A stretch of DNA of 7,575 nucleotides from Fibrobacterota bacterium (GCA_030619215.1 JAUXBV010000144.1:1-7575); one strand, 5' to 3'; numbered from the stretch's first letter, positions 1 through 6,978 are shown. Program-made: numbers and translations. Notes: a model not told the origin generated them from the sequence alone.

Positions 1-959
1 CGGATAATGTTTATCTCCGGGGATATAAAATTTCTGAAGATATGCCTTTTGCTAATAAAACACTACTGGAAATAACTGAGCTTGCCGGCACTGCCCGGAT
101 ACTTATCGTTCTCATAATAAGAGATGGAAAAAGTATAATGCCTACCGGCGCAGAGCATATTTATCCGGGAGATGAGATTATTGCAATTATGCCGGATGAA
201 TCTCTGGAAATGTTTCGGAAACTGCTCAATAAGAATGACAGCAAGCTTAAAAAGATTGTTATCTTCGGTGACTCGCTCACAGCGGTTCACCTTGCAGAAA
301 CGCTCGAAGCACTCTCGGAAAGGATCCTGCTGGTTGACCCTGATGAGCAGCATGGCAGAACAGCGGCTTCCATACTTAATAAAACCGAGGTACTCCTGGG
401 TGATTGTACTGATATTGAGATGCTGCAGGAAGTGAATATAAAAGACACTCCCTTTTTCATTGCCGCAGCCACTGATTTCGAAGATAACATCATGTCCTGC
501 CTTCTTGCGAAGGCTGAAGGCGCCCGGGAGGTAATCGCAGTTACCACCAAAGAACGCCACAGTGGTCTCTTCCAGTCAATCGGTATCGACAGGATCGTCA
601 ATCCTCGAAAAATAACGGCTCAAAAGATCATTGAAAATATCATTAAGGTCCCGATCAGTACCCTGCATTCCATCAAAAACGCGGATATTGAAGTCAGCCG
701 TTTTGTCGTTGGTAAAAAAAGCCCCATTACCGGAAAGCCTTTAAGCACTGTTGCAGGGTTGATAAAAAAATCTATGATTATAGGCTGCGTTTTTCATAAT
801 GATGAAGTTATCATCCCGTCAGGACAGACGATTATTCAAGAAAATGATGAGGCCCTTGTGATATGCCCGCCCAAAAACCTGAAGATGGCAAATAAACTCT
901 TTAAATCAGATAGTAATTTTTTATCATACGCTATACTGCCCTTGAAAGAAAATGAATAA
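1..959 (+). CDS. trkA: TrkA, potassium uptake regulatory subunit (5' end outside the window)
   Basis: TrkA is a cytoplasmic RCK protein that binds NAD(H) or nucleotides and gates the TrkH potassium channel-like transporter. The reading frame is open from base 3 with no stop before the left edge. The residues ahead of the first ATG (42) already look like the first TrkA_C domain (YKISEDMPFANKTLLEI), so 42 is an internal methionine, not the start. About 319 residues are visible out of a usual 450 or so. In order they are: the end of RCK1 (TrkA_C, about 3-230), a second Rossmann TrkA_N domain (about 249-620, including GDCTDIEML, the EENI-like EDNIMS and the conserved AKAEGAREVIAVT), and a second TrkA_C domain (about 680-930). 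The second glycine motif is degenerate: GDSLTA at 267-284 where GxGxxG/A is usual. The acidic residue ending strand beta-2 (Asp at 336-338) is kept. It overlaps trkH by 8 bases through ATGAATAA, so the two are probably translated together. Identity is confident; the missing 5' part is only because of the window edge. Confidence 0.93.
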   Translation, partial: DNVYLRGYKISEDMPFANKTLLEITELAGTARILIVLIIRDGKSIMPTGAEHIYPGDEIIAIMPDESLEMFRKLLNKNDSKLKKIVIFGDSLTAVHLAETLEALSERILLVDPDEQHGRTAASILNKTEVLLGDCTDIEMLQEVNIKDTPFFIAAATDFEDNIMSCLLAKAEGAREVIAVTTKERHSGLFQSIGIDRIVNPRKITAQKIIENIIKVPISTLHSIKNADIEVSRFVVGKKSPITGKPLSTVAGLIKKSMIIGCVFHNDEVIIPSGQTIIQENDEALVICPPKNLKMANKLFKSDSNFLSYAILPLKENE

Positions 960-2556
960 ACATTTTGTAATATATTCGATTGGTAAATTACTCCAGGTAC
1001 TGTCAATGGTTCTTCTCATACCGGCAGCCATAGCCATCTCAGAATGTCTGCCCGCTCCGTTAAGTAAAATTATCCAGGATGTCAGGTTCAATGGATTTTT
1101 AATAACCATAATAGCTTCTTTAATTATAGGAACTTTATTAACTATAAAAAAACCTGACAGGATACACGGTAATTTAGTTCGTGAAGGATTTGCCATTGTT
1201 ACTTTCGGCTGGATAATACTGACCCTGTTCGGATGTATACCTCTTTTATTCTATCATTTATCAACCTATCCCGGTTACGGCCCCTTGCACATTATCCGCT
1301 GTTTCACCGATGCCTATTTCGAAATAATGAGCGGATTTACCACAACAGGGGCAACGATTACAACAAACATTGAAATACTCCCAAAGGGAATTCTTTTCTG
1401 GCGCAGTATGACGCACTGGCTGGGCGGTATGGGTATCGTAACGCTTGCGCTAGCTGTTTTCCCGGCCTTCGGTGTTTCCGCCTACCAGATGTTTCGCGGT
1501 GAGGTTCCCGGCCCCACAACCGAGCGTTTAAGGCCCCGCCTCGCACAGACAGCCACCATTCTCTGGGGTGTGTACGCGTTATTAACTTTTCTGGAAACTC
1601 TTCTTCTATGGTTTGGGGGAATGACACTGATTGAATCTTTCTGCCATGCATTCGGTACAATGGCAACAGGAGGCTTCTCAACCAAAAATGCCTCAATAGG
1701 TGCATACAACAGTAACTACTTCGACTGGGTCATTATAATTTTTATGATGTTTGCCGGTATGAATTTCATGCTGCATTATCAGATCTTTTTTCACCAGAAG
1801 TTTGTTGTTCTAAAAAAAGACCGGGAATTCCAGTTTTACATCTCAGTAATTCTCATTGCAATAATTATAGGAACGGTAACATTACAGGTTACGGGGCTTT
1901 CTTCAAGCAGTGATATTGAGCGAAGCTATCGCAATGTGCAACTGACACCGGAGGAACGGGAGGAACGGATGGCAATCGAAGAGGGGAAGGTATCATCCCT
2001 CTACTCGACAATACGGCACGTAACATTTCAGGTTTTTTCCCTTACCACAACCACCGGATACTGTACCGTGGACTTTGACATGTGGCCCAACATTATGCGG
2101 TTTATGCTCGTCTTACTGATGTTTTTCGGCGGGTGCGCCGGTTCAACCGGCGGTGGCATAAAAATGATCAGAATAATGGTCGTGTTTAAGACCACCTGGA
2201 GAGAGGTACGGCATATGATCCAGCCCAAGCTGATCTCTCCCCTGAAAATCGCAGGCAGGGCACTTGAGGAAAAACAGGTGGCGAATATACTTGGATTCTT
2301 TACCCTCTTCATTATCCTCTTTGTATTCTTTACCGCTGTTATGTGCCTCTTTGTCCCTGACTTTACAACTGCAATAACCTCGGTAGTATCCACAATCTGC
2401 AATATAGGTCCCGGCCTGTCAGGGATCGGGGCTACGGAAAATTATGCGTGGATACCGATACCCGGCAAATGGGTCCTTGCCCTCTGTATGCTCCTTGGCA
2501 GGCTTGAGATTTACACCGTAGTCGTTGCTCTTTCCCCAATTTCCTGGAGAAAATAA
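952..2556 (+). CDS. trkH: TrkH/KtrB-family potassium transporter, membrane subunit
   Basis: This is the integral-membrane potassium-conducting subunit that partners TrkA in the inner membrane. At 534 residues it is somewhat longer than the usual TrkH of about 480-500. All four pore-loop filter segments of the family are visible: TTTGA (residues 130-134), ATGG (238-241), TTGY (367-370) and NIGPGL (484-489), each carrying the filter glycine. The family signature GSTGGGIK is at 397-404, and the C terminus ends in SPISWRK, like the TPxFWR tail of other TrkH proteins. Residues about 316-350 form a hydrophilic, Glu/Arg-rich insertion (LTPEEREERMAIEEGK) just before the third pore loop, which accounts for much of the extra length. 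The start is ATG at 952, inside the last codons of trkA (ATGAATAA). Only a weak purine stretch (GAAAGAAA) precedes it, which fits translational coupling. The TAA stop is the first three bases of the 72-base repeat downstream. TrkH rather than KtrB is inferred from the two-domain TrkA partner. Confidence 0.95.
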   Translation: MNKHFVIYSIGKLLQVLSMVLLIPAAIAISECLPAPLSKIIQDVRFNGFLITIIASLIIGTLLTIKKPDRIHGNLVREGFAIVTFGWIILTLFGCIPLLFYHLSTYPGYGPLHIIRCFTDAYFEIMSGFTTTGATITTNIEILPKGILFWRSMTHWLGGMGIVTLALAVFPAFGVSAYQMFRGEVPGPTTERLRPRLAQTATILWGVYALLTFLETLLLWFGGMTLIESFCHAFGTMATGGFSTKNASIGAYNSNYFDWVIIIFMMFAGMNFMLHYQIFFHQKFVVLKKDREFQFYISVILIAIIIGTVTLQVTGLSSSSDIERSYRNVQLTPEEREERMAIEEGKVSSLYSTIRHVTFQVFSLTTTTGYCTVDFDMWPNIMRFMLVLLMFFGGCAGSTGGGIKMIRIMVVFKTTWREVRHMIQPKLISPLKIAGRALEEKQVANILGFFTLFIILFVFFTAVMCLFVPDFTTAITSVVSTICNIGPGLSGIGATENYAWIPIPGKWVLALCMLLGRLEIYTVVVALSPISWRK

Positions 2557-2697
2557 TAGTGTGTTAAGCAGAAGGCTATGATAATAGACTTTCTGCTTCT
2601 ACACAATATTATCCAATACTTAGGGTAATAGTGTGTTAAGCAGAAGGCTATGATAATAGACTTTCTGCTTCTACTCAATATTATCCAATACTTAGGG
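2554..2697. repeat. Two tandem 72-base direct repeats, each containing a long imperfect palindrome
   Basis: Copy 1 is 2554-2625 and copy 2 is 2626-2697. They differ at one base (A at 2603, T at 2675). A third TAATA at 2698-2702 starts what would be another unit. In copy 1, bases 2554-2611 can fold on themselves. The arms are TAATA (2554-2558) with TATTA (2607-2611), TGTGT (2560-2564) with ACACA (2601-2605), AAGCAGAA (2566-2573) with TTCTGCTT (2591-2598), GG (2574-2575) with CT (2589-2590, one G-U pair), and CTAT (2576-2579) with ATAG (2584-2587), closing the loop GATA. That makes about 24 pairs interrupted only by small mismatches. The 14 bases left over in each unit (2612-2625) contain CC and GGG, which allow a second, competing hairpin: TATTATCC (2607-2614) with GGGTAATA (2623-2630). 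The array fills most of the gap between the converging trkH and SLC12-like genes. The repeat itself is certain; its role is inferred. Confidence 0.95.
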
Positions 2698-2724
2698 TAA
2701 TAAAATCAAATTAATTTTTATTTT
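2554..2724. terminator. Candidate bidirectional terminator / shared 3' end of the convergent transcripts
   Basis: The stretch lies between the stop codons of trkH (plus) and the SLC12-like gene (minus), where both messages must end. Because the hairpins are palindromic, either transcript would form them. On the plus strand the last possible hairpin (2679-2702) is followed by a T-rich tract at 2711-2724. It is not immediately adjacent, so this is not a textbook intrinsic terminator. On the minus strand the outermost hairpin is followed by TATTATTTTC, a modest U tract that lies in the last codons of trkH. Termination or 3'-end protection is inferred from position and folding only. Confidence 0.4.
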
Positions 2725-4981
2725 AAGCCAGCAAATCCGCCTCACCATTTGAATTAACGAGTAAGGTCGTGGGCAGCCCTTTTAAAAGAGAAGTAAACAA
2801 CGATTGAAACTCGGAAGCTTTATCAACCTGCGGGATCTGGAAGCCGAGGAATACAACTGTTGCATCATTGGAATAGGTATGAAACAGCTCCTGGAAAGGC
2901 TTATCAGAATCGATAATATTGATGAGAGCATTCATTCGTGAAGCTTCAATTAACGTCTTTAATTCTTCGTACGCTTCATCATGTGATTCATCTTTCCGTA
3001 CAACGCGTAAAAACCTGATGCTAGCATTTGACCAGTATATGTCCATTGAGATAAGGTAGGCCAGGATAGCCATAAGCGAACCGTTTTCCCTGCCGCGCCA
3101 CCAGATGTCAATTCTCTTCTTTACTTTTCTTTCAAGGACAGGCAGGCCGTTATCACAAAGAATTATAAGGCTCATATCCAGCATGCGGGCGGTCCGCAGG
3201 TGATGGACAAAATATTCCGCACGGGAAGGGTCGGCTGACCATCCAAAAATGACAAGGTTAGGCTTCAGGGGCCCTATTGAAGTACTTTGCAGAATCTGGT
3301 TTATGCCGAGTTCAAGGTGCGGAGTAACCAGCACTTGGGGAAAGGCCTGTATTTTATTTTTTTTAATAAATTCATTTAAGATATTAACCATATGCTTTCG
3401 CTGCTCAACATTAACCTCCAGTTTTCCGACAATCAAGGCAACCAGGACAACAATACCCCGGCCGCTTCCAAGCCAGTCAGCATAGCGGGCAAGTGTCAGG
3501 CGGGAATCGGGGTTACCGGTAAACACGACCATGGTAGGACGCCAGTTCTTGGCATGCATGGGAGCCTCTTCAAGTTTGAAAAGGTTTGTCCGGACCAGCG
3601 AATAGAAAAAGCCCCGGCGAGCGTCACCAAAAGAGGTCTGTAACACGAACTTCCGTACATAAAAATATAATCCTATAATAATAGCAATGGCGCCAAGAGC
3701 AGCAAGCCAGTGAATAAGAAATGTAGTGGCTATACAACCGATCGCACCTAAAAGGGCTAATGTCCAGTGAAACAGTTTAAACCGGGGCCTGAAAGAGGGG
3801 TTTTGACTAAAAGACTCTACAAACGCGGCGACATTGGTAATACCATAAGTCCAGAGGAAAAACATGGTAACAATAGTTGCAACCGCATTAAGCGCACCAC
3901 CTCCGCCGCCGCGGGCATAATAGAGGGTTCCGAGGGTTATCACGAGAGTAAGCCACAGGGCTCTGCGCGGCTCCCCACCGGATGACAGCTTTGCAAAGGG
4001 CCTGGCAGGTTTCAGAATATTATCCTGCGCCAGGGACTGCAGTATACGTGGAGCACCAAGAAATGAGCCGATTGCGCTTGAGAGTGTTGCAGCAAAAACC
4101 CCGAGAGTAACAAAAATCCCTAAACCGAATGCCGCAACATTAAGAAGGCTGACATAAGGGTCTGCAATAAGATCGTTTCGTTCGATAGAGCCGCCGCATA
4201 AAATTATCTGCGCCGCATAAACCAACAATCCAACAGCAATAGCGGCAAATGTCCCTAATGGAATCGACCTGGTCGGATTTTTCAGGTTGCCAGACATATT
4301 AACGCCCGCCATTATACCGGTAACCGCAGGGAAGTATATAGCAAATATAATCCATATGTTTATTGATGAGTCAGTATACGCGGCAACCCAGTTCTGTTGA
4401 AAAAGCGCCCTGTCAAATTTTAGGGCTGCACCGCCGAGGAAAGTGGCGATGGAAATAACCAGTATGCCCATAACAATATACTGTACCTTAATGGCCCAGT
4501 CTGCACCTTTCAAAACTATCAAAAAGAGGAGAACCGCTGTTGAGAATGTTATGTAATTATAATAGGATGAAAAATCGGGGAAATACTTTGATGCGGTGGC
4601 AATTAACGCTTCTGAAAAGCCAATAATATAAAACGGCACGGACAATGCCTGAGCAAAAAAGAGTGTCAGGCCAATGGTACCGCCAAATTCCGGCCCGAGC
4701 GTCCTTGATATGAGATAATAGGCGCCGCCGCCCTTTACCTCAATATTGGTTGCTATCGCTGAAATAGAAAAGCTGGTAAGTAAAGTGATTGCTTTGGCTA
4801 TTGCGAGTATGATCAAAGCATTAAGTATTCCAGCCTGGCCGACTACAAAGACGGCCCGCATGAACATTATTACACCGAGAATGGTGAGTATGGATGGAGT
4901 GAATACACCACCGAACGTAGTAAATTTAGCTACATTATCGGATGCCGTATCACTATTATACGAATCGTTTGGCTTATTCAT
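2723..4981 (-). CDS. SLC12-like cation-chloride cotransporter family permease (APC superfamily)
   Basis: This is a 752-residue inner-membrane secondary transporter of the APC superfamily, closest in motifs to eukaryotic cation-chloride cotransporters (NKCC/KCC). The N-terminal half has about twelve hydrophobic segments (residues about 24-450). Visible family motifs are FTPSILTILGVIMF with VVGQAG (TM1, 27-51), GGGAYYLISRTLGPEFGG (84-101), FYIIGFSE (TM3, 117-124), FPAVTGIMAGVNMSG (TM6, 217-231), NPTRSIPLGT, ATLSSAIGSFLGAPR (TM8, 298-312) and TMFFLWTYG. Residues from about 475 to the end form a soluble domain beginning NWRPTMVVFTGNP, matching the cytoplasmic C-terminal domain kept in bacterial members. 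The transported ions cannot be proved; potassium with chloride, perhaps with sodium, is inferred. Older annotation would call it an amino acid permease. I chose ATG at 4981 (overlap ATGAATAA with the upstream gene) over the TTG at 4987, which would add two residues. No strong ribosome-binding site is seen, so coupling to the upstream gene is likely. A run of five glycines occurs near TM9/TM10. Confidence 0.88.
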   Translation of the reverse strand: MNKPNDSYNSDTASDNVAKFTTFGGVFTPSILTILGVIMFMRAVFVVGQAGILNALIILAIAKAITLLTSFSISAIATNIEVKGGGAYYLISRTLGPEFGGTIGLTLFFAQALSVPFYIIGFSEALIATASKYFPDFSSYYNYITFSTAVLLFLIVLKGADWAIKVQYIVMGILVISIATFLGGAALKFDRALFQQNWVAAYTDSSINIWIIFAIYFPAVTGIMAGVNMSGNLKNPTRSIPLGTFAAIAVGLLVYAAQIILCGGSIERNDLIADPYVSLLNVAAFGLGIFVTLGVFAATLSSAIGSFLGAPRILQSLAQDNILKPARPFAKLSSGGEPRRALWLTLVITLGTLYYARGGGGGALNAVATIVTMFFLWTYGITNVAAFVESFSQNPSFRPRFKLFHWTLALLGAIGCIATTFLIHWLAALGAIAIIIGLYFYVRKFVLQTSFGDARRGFFYSLVRTNLFKLEEAPMHAKNWRPTMVVFTGNPDSRLTLARYADWLGSGRGIVVLVALIVGKLEVNVEQRKHMVNILNEFIKKNKIQAFPQVLVTPHLELGINQILQSTSIGPLKPNLVIFGWSADPSRAEYFVHHLRTARMLDMSLIILCDNGLPVLERKVKKRIDIWWRGRENGSLMAILAYLISMDIYWSNASIRFLRVVRKDESHDEAYEELKTLIEASRMNALINIIDSDKPFQELFHTYSNDATVVFLGFQIPQVDKASEFQSLFTSLLKGLPTTLLVNSNGEADLLA

Positions 4982-6494
4982 AAGCAAATTTATCCCGGCT
5001 CTTCTTTACCTTTACAGTAGCAATGTATGAGCCTGTATAATATGCGTCAAGTATCTCTCCAAACGACTGCCCGGCGCGTGCCCTTCCGATAGCTCCCATC
5101 TGGCACATACCAACCCCATGACCATATCCCCGTCCCTTAATCCTTACCTCTTTGGAATCAACACTGATAACTTCGAAATTTGAGCTTCGTAAAATAGGGT
5201 ACTTCTTTAAATTCCTCCTGAATACAAATCGAATTTTATCACCCCCGTATTCATATATCCCGGTCTGCGAAATAACTCTGCATACGGAAATCCTTCCACA
5301 GGGAAACCTTTCAGCTACCGCTATATTCTTTATACGCCCCTTAATGGGGAAATGGTTTTGAGATTTCTTATCGGTATAACGCCATATTATTGACGCAAGC
5401 GTTGAAGTTTTCCATGACTCCTGCCATGTATAATATTTAGAGATTGAGCAATACGCCTCTCCATTCTTGTCAACATCCTTTATCGAGCACAGGTAGGGAG
5501 CGGGCCCTTTATACCATACATCCCGGATATCAGCGGTGATACCGCCGCATGTGGAATGGTAGTAGGCAAAGATAAGGCTGTCCCCATGAGCAAGTACTAT
5601 CCCTTTTGTCATTTGAATCGCGCGGTCGCTGAGGGGGTATTCCACATTAACACCGCCGTAAACCTGATCCGCTACCGTTGCAACCAGATCAAACGGGTAT
5701 TTACGCTTCTTAAGAATCTTTTTATAGGTATATGTTCGCGCCGCAACAGCCTGCGCTTTTACCGCTTCAATCTCTTCTGCCGTACGCCTGCCTATCTCAA
5801 GGGGAACAACGCCGCGCAGGTAATCCTCGACATAGCAATAATTAACAACAGAAAAAGTGCTGCCCCTGCCTTTAACCAGAATTAAGGAGCCTCGAAAGCT
5901 CTGCTCTTTTACCTCAAAATAATTCTCATCAGACTTTGCAAGGAGCGTACATGGAAGAGACACCTCGAATTTTCCCACCTTCGAAGCATCCAGAATAATA
6001 CTCGTTCCCGCCCTCTTTTTACTGTTGACGGCAGCTGCAATCCTGCCCCGGCATGTGGCTGTTCTTGATTTTCGCCCGGCATAAATATTCACCGTGCCAA
6101 ATGAATAAACGCTTATCCGGTTTATATTCTGATGAAGTGCGACTCGCACCATAGCACTCGGTACATGAACAGATTGTATCTTTTTCTGTTTATGTATTTT
6201 CCCGGCGCCAATTTCAGGGAAGGCGGGAGCCTCCGGCCCTGTCAGGCCCACCTCATCAATTGAATCCACAAACGCCATTGCAAAATCCAACTCATCGCCA
6301 AGAGGCGTCTTTTTTTCCTTTGATGAGGGCCTTGTCTTTAATACCGGCTCCTTTTGGGAAGGTTTATCCTCTTGAGCCTTATCTTTAGAGTCAGTGACAA
6401 GAACAGAAGTACTGCTGCATCCGCCGAGCAAGAGAAGCCCGATTATACAGATGCAACTATTAAGCTTTTGACTTATTGTGATGAGATTTGGCAA
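4974..6494 (-). CDS. SpoIID/LytB-domain lipoprotein, probable peptidoglycan lytic transglycosylase or amidase enhancer
   Basis: A 506-residue secreted lipoprotein. The N terminus has a hydrophobic stretch ending in LLLLGGC, a lipobox with Cys26 as the expected lipidated residue. A Lys/Ser-rich linker (about 30-75) follows, then a beta-rich SpoIID domain to the C terminus. Family signatures are YLRGVVPLEIGRR (Glu233 aligns with the catalytic Glu of SpoIID lytic transglycosylases), EAVKAQAVAARTYTY directly after it, YYHSTCGGIT (His and Cys of the kind that bind zinc in clostridial SpoIID), and GRGYGHGVGMCQMGA (about 455-468). SpoIID cleaves glycan strands of denuded peptidoglycan in endospore formers; non-sporulating diderms also carry the domain, where its role is cell-wall remodelling or is unknown. 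The start is TTG at 6494, 35 bases inside def. A stop lies three codons upstream in frame, and no ATG or GTG precedes the lipobox, so TTG is the only ordinary start giving a signal peptide. It overlaps the SLC12-like gene by 8 bases. Substrate and role here are inferred. Confidence 0.9.
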   Translation of the reverse strand: MPNLITISQKLNSCICIIGLLLLGGCSSTSVLVTDSKDKAQEDKPSQKEPVLKTRPSSKEKKTPLGDELDFAMAFVDSIDEVGLTGPEAPAFPEIGAGKIHKQKKIQSVHVPSAMVRVALHQNINRISVYSFGTVNIYAGRKSRTATCRGRIAAAVNSKKRAGTSIILDASKVGKFEVSLPCTLLAKSDENYFEVKEQSFRGSLILVKGRGSTFSVVNYCYVEDYLRGVVPLEIGRRTAEEIEAVKAQAVAARTYTYKKILKKRKYPFDLVATVADQVYGGVNVEYPLSDRAIQMTKGIVLAHGDSLIFAYYHSTCGGITADIRDVWYKGPAPYLCSIKDVDKNGEAYCSISKYYTWQESWKTSTLASIIWRYTDKKSQNHFPIKGRIKNIAVAERFPCGRISVCRVISQTGIYEYGGDKIRFVFRRNLKKYPILRSSNFEVISVDSKEVRIKGRGYGHGVGMCQMGAIGRARAGQSFGEILDAYYTGSYIATVKVKKSRDKFAYE

Positions 6495-6978
6495 GTTTTT
6501 TCAATTTTCCGGAAATAAGTTGACGACGCACAACAGAAGCACGATCAACAAACAGTATACCGTTCAGGTGGTCCGTTTCGTGCTGAATGGCCCGGGCAAG
6601 AAGGCCTTCTATCTTTTCAAGGGTATATTCATTGCCCATTTCATCCTTAGCACGTACAGAAATTACACTTGGACGCTTTATCTGTAACGTGATATCCGGT
6701 ACGCTCAGGCATCCTTCATTATAATCTTCTTCCTCTTTTGAAAAATAAAATATTTCGGGATTAATCAGAACATACGGTTCTTCCTCTCCACCGGTAGGGT
6801 CAACAACACTCAGGCGAATCGATCTCCCTACCTGGGGGGCCGCAAGACCAACACCGTCACTCTTATACATATCCTCTTTCATCTGCTTTACAAATGCCTT
6901 GAGCTCGTCATCAAAAACTGTGATTGACCCTGCATTCTTCCTGAGTATCGGATCTCCGTAAATACGGATATCTGCCAT
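6460..6978 (-). CDS. def: Peptide deformylase
   Basis: This cytoplasmic metalloenzyme removes the N-formyl group from new proteins. At 172 residues the length is normal. All three active-site motifs are intact: GVGLAAPQVG (42-51, motif GxGxAAxQ), EGCLSVP (88-94, with metal ligand Cys90), and QHETDHLNG (132-140, HExDH with metal ligands His133 and His137 and catalytic Glu134). Together these indicate an active enzyme. The ATG at 6978 shares one base with the yajC stop (TAATG), and AAGG lies about four bases ahead of it as ribosome-binding site. A basic tail (residues about 155-172, rich in Lys) overlaps the start of the SpoIID-like gene by 35 bases. The common partner fmt (methionyl-tRNA formyltransferase) is not next to it here. 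Confidence 0.97.
   Translation of the reverse strand: MADIRIYGDPILRKNAGSITVFDDELKAFVKQMKEDMYKSDGVGLAAPQVGRSIRLSVVDPTGGEEEPYVLINPEIFYFSKEEEDYNEGCLSVPDITLQIKRPSVISVRAKDEMGNEYTLEKIEGLLARAIQHETDHLNGILFVDRASVVRRQLISGKLKKLAKSHHNKSKA

Noticed and set aside
42..44. ATG at 42 as the start of trkA
   Set aside because: The frame is open further upstream to the left edge and that sequence already reads as TrkA_C; a start here would remove the whole first RCK domain.
63..560. Minus-strand 165-residue open frame opposite trkA
   Set aside because: It lies wholly antisense to clearly conserved TrkA coding sequence and its translation shows no recognisable domain.
1358..1709. Minus-strand frames of 115 and 75 residues opposite trkH
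   Set aside because: Both are antisense to the conserved TrkH domain and have no family motifs.
2028..2402. Minus-strand 124-residue open frame opposite trkH
   Set aside because: Antisense to conserved TrkH pore segments, with no recognisable motifs; a shadow frame.
2554..2625. Integron attC site or insertion-sequence remnant
   Set aside because: No core-site motifs, no integrase or transposase gene, and no transposase fragment. A MITE-like origin stays possible but unproved.
2554..2697. CRISPR array
   Set aside because: Only two units are present, directly abutting with no variable spacers, and each unit is a 72-base duplicated block; no cas genes are nearby.
4982..4987. TTG at 4987 as the start of the SLC12-like gene
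   Set aside because: ATG two codons later is the stronger start and forms a tidy stop-start overlap; the two extra residues add no motif.
4746..5030. Plus-strand 94-residue frame across the SLC12-like/SpoIID-like junction
   Set aside because: Its hydrophobic look is the mirror of the transporter's first membrane helices on the other strand; no independent support.
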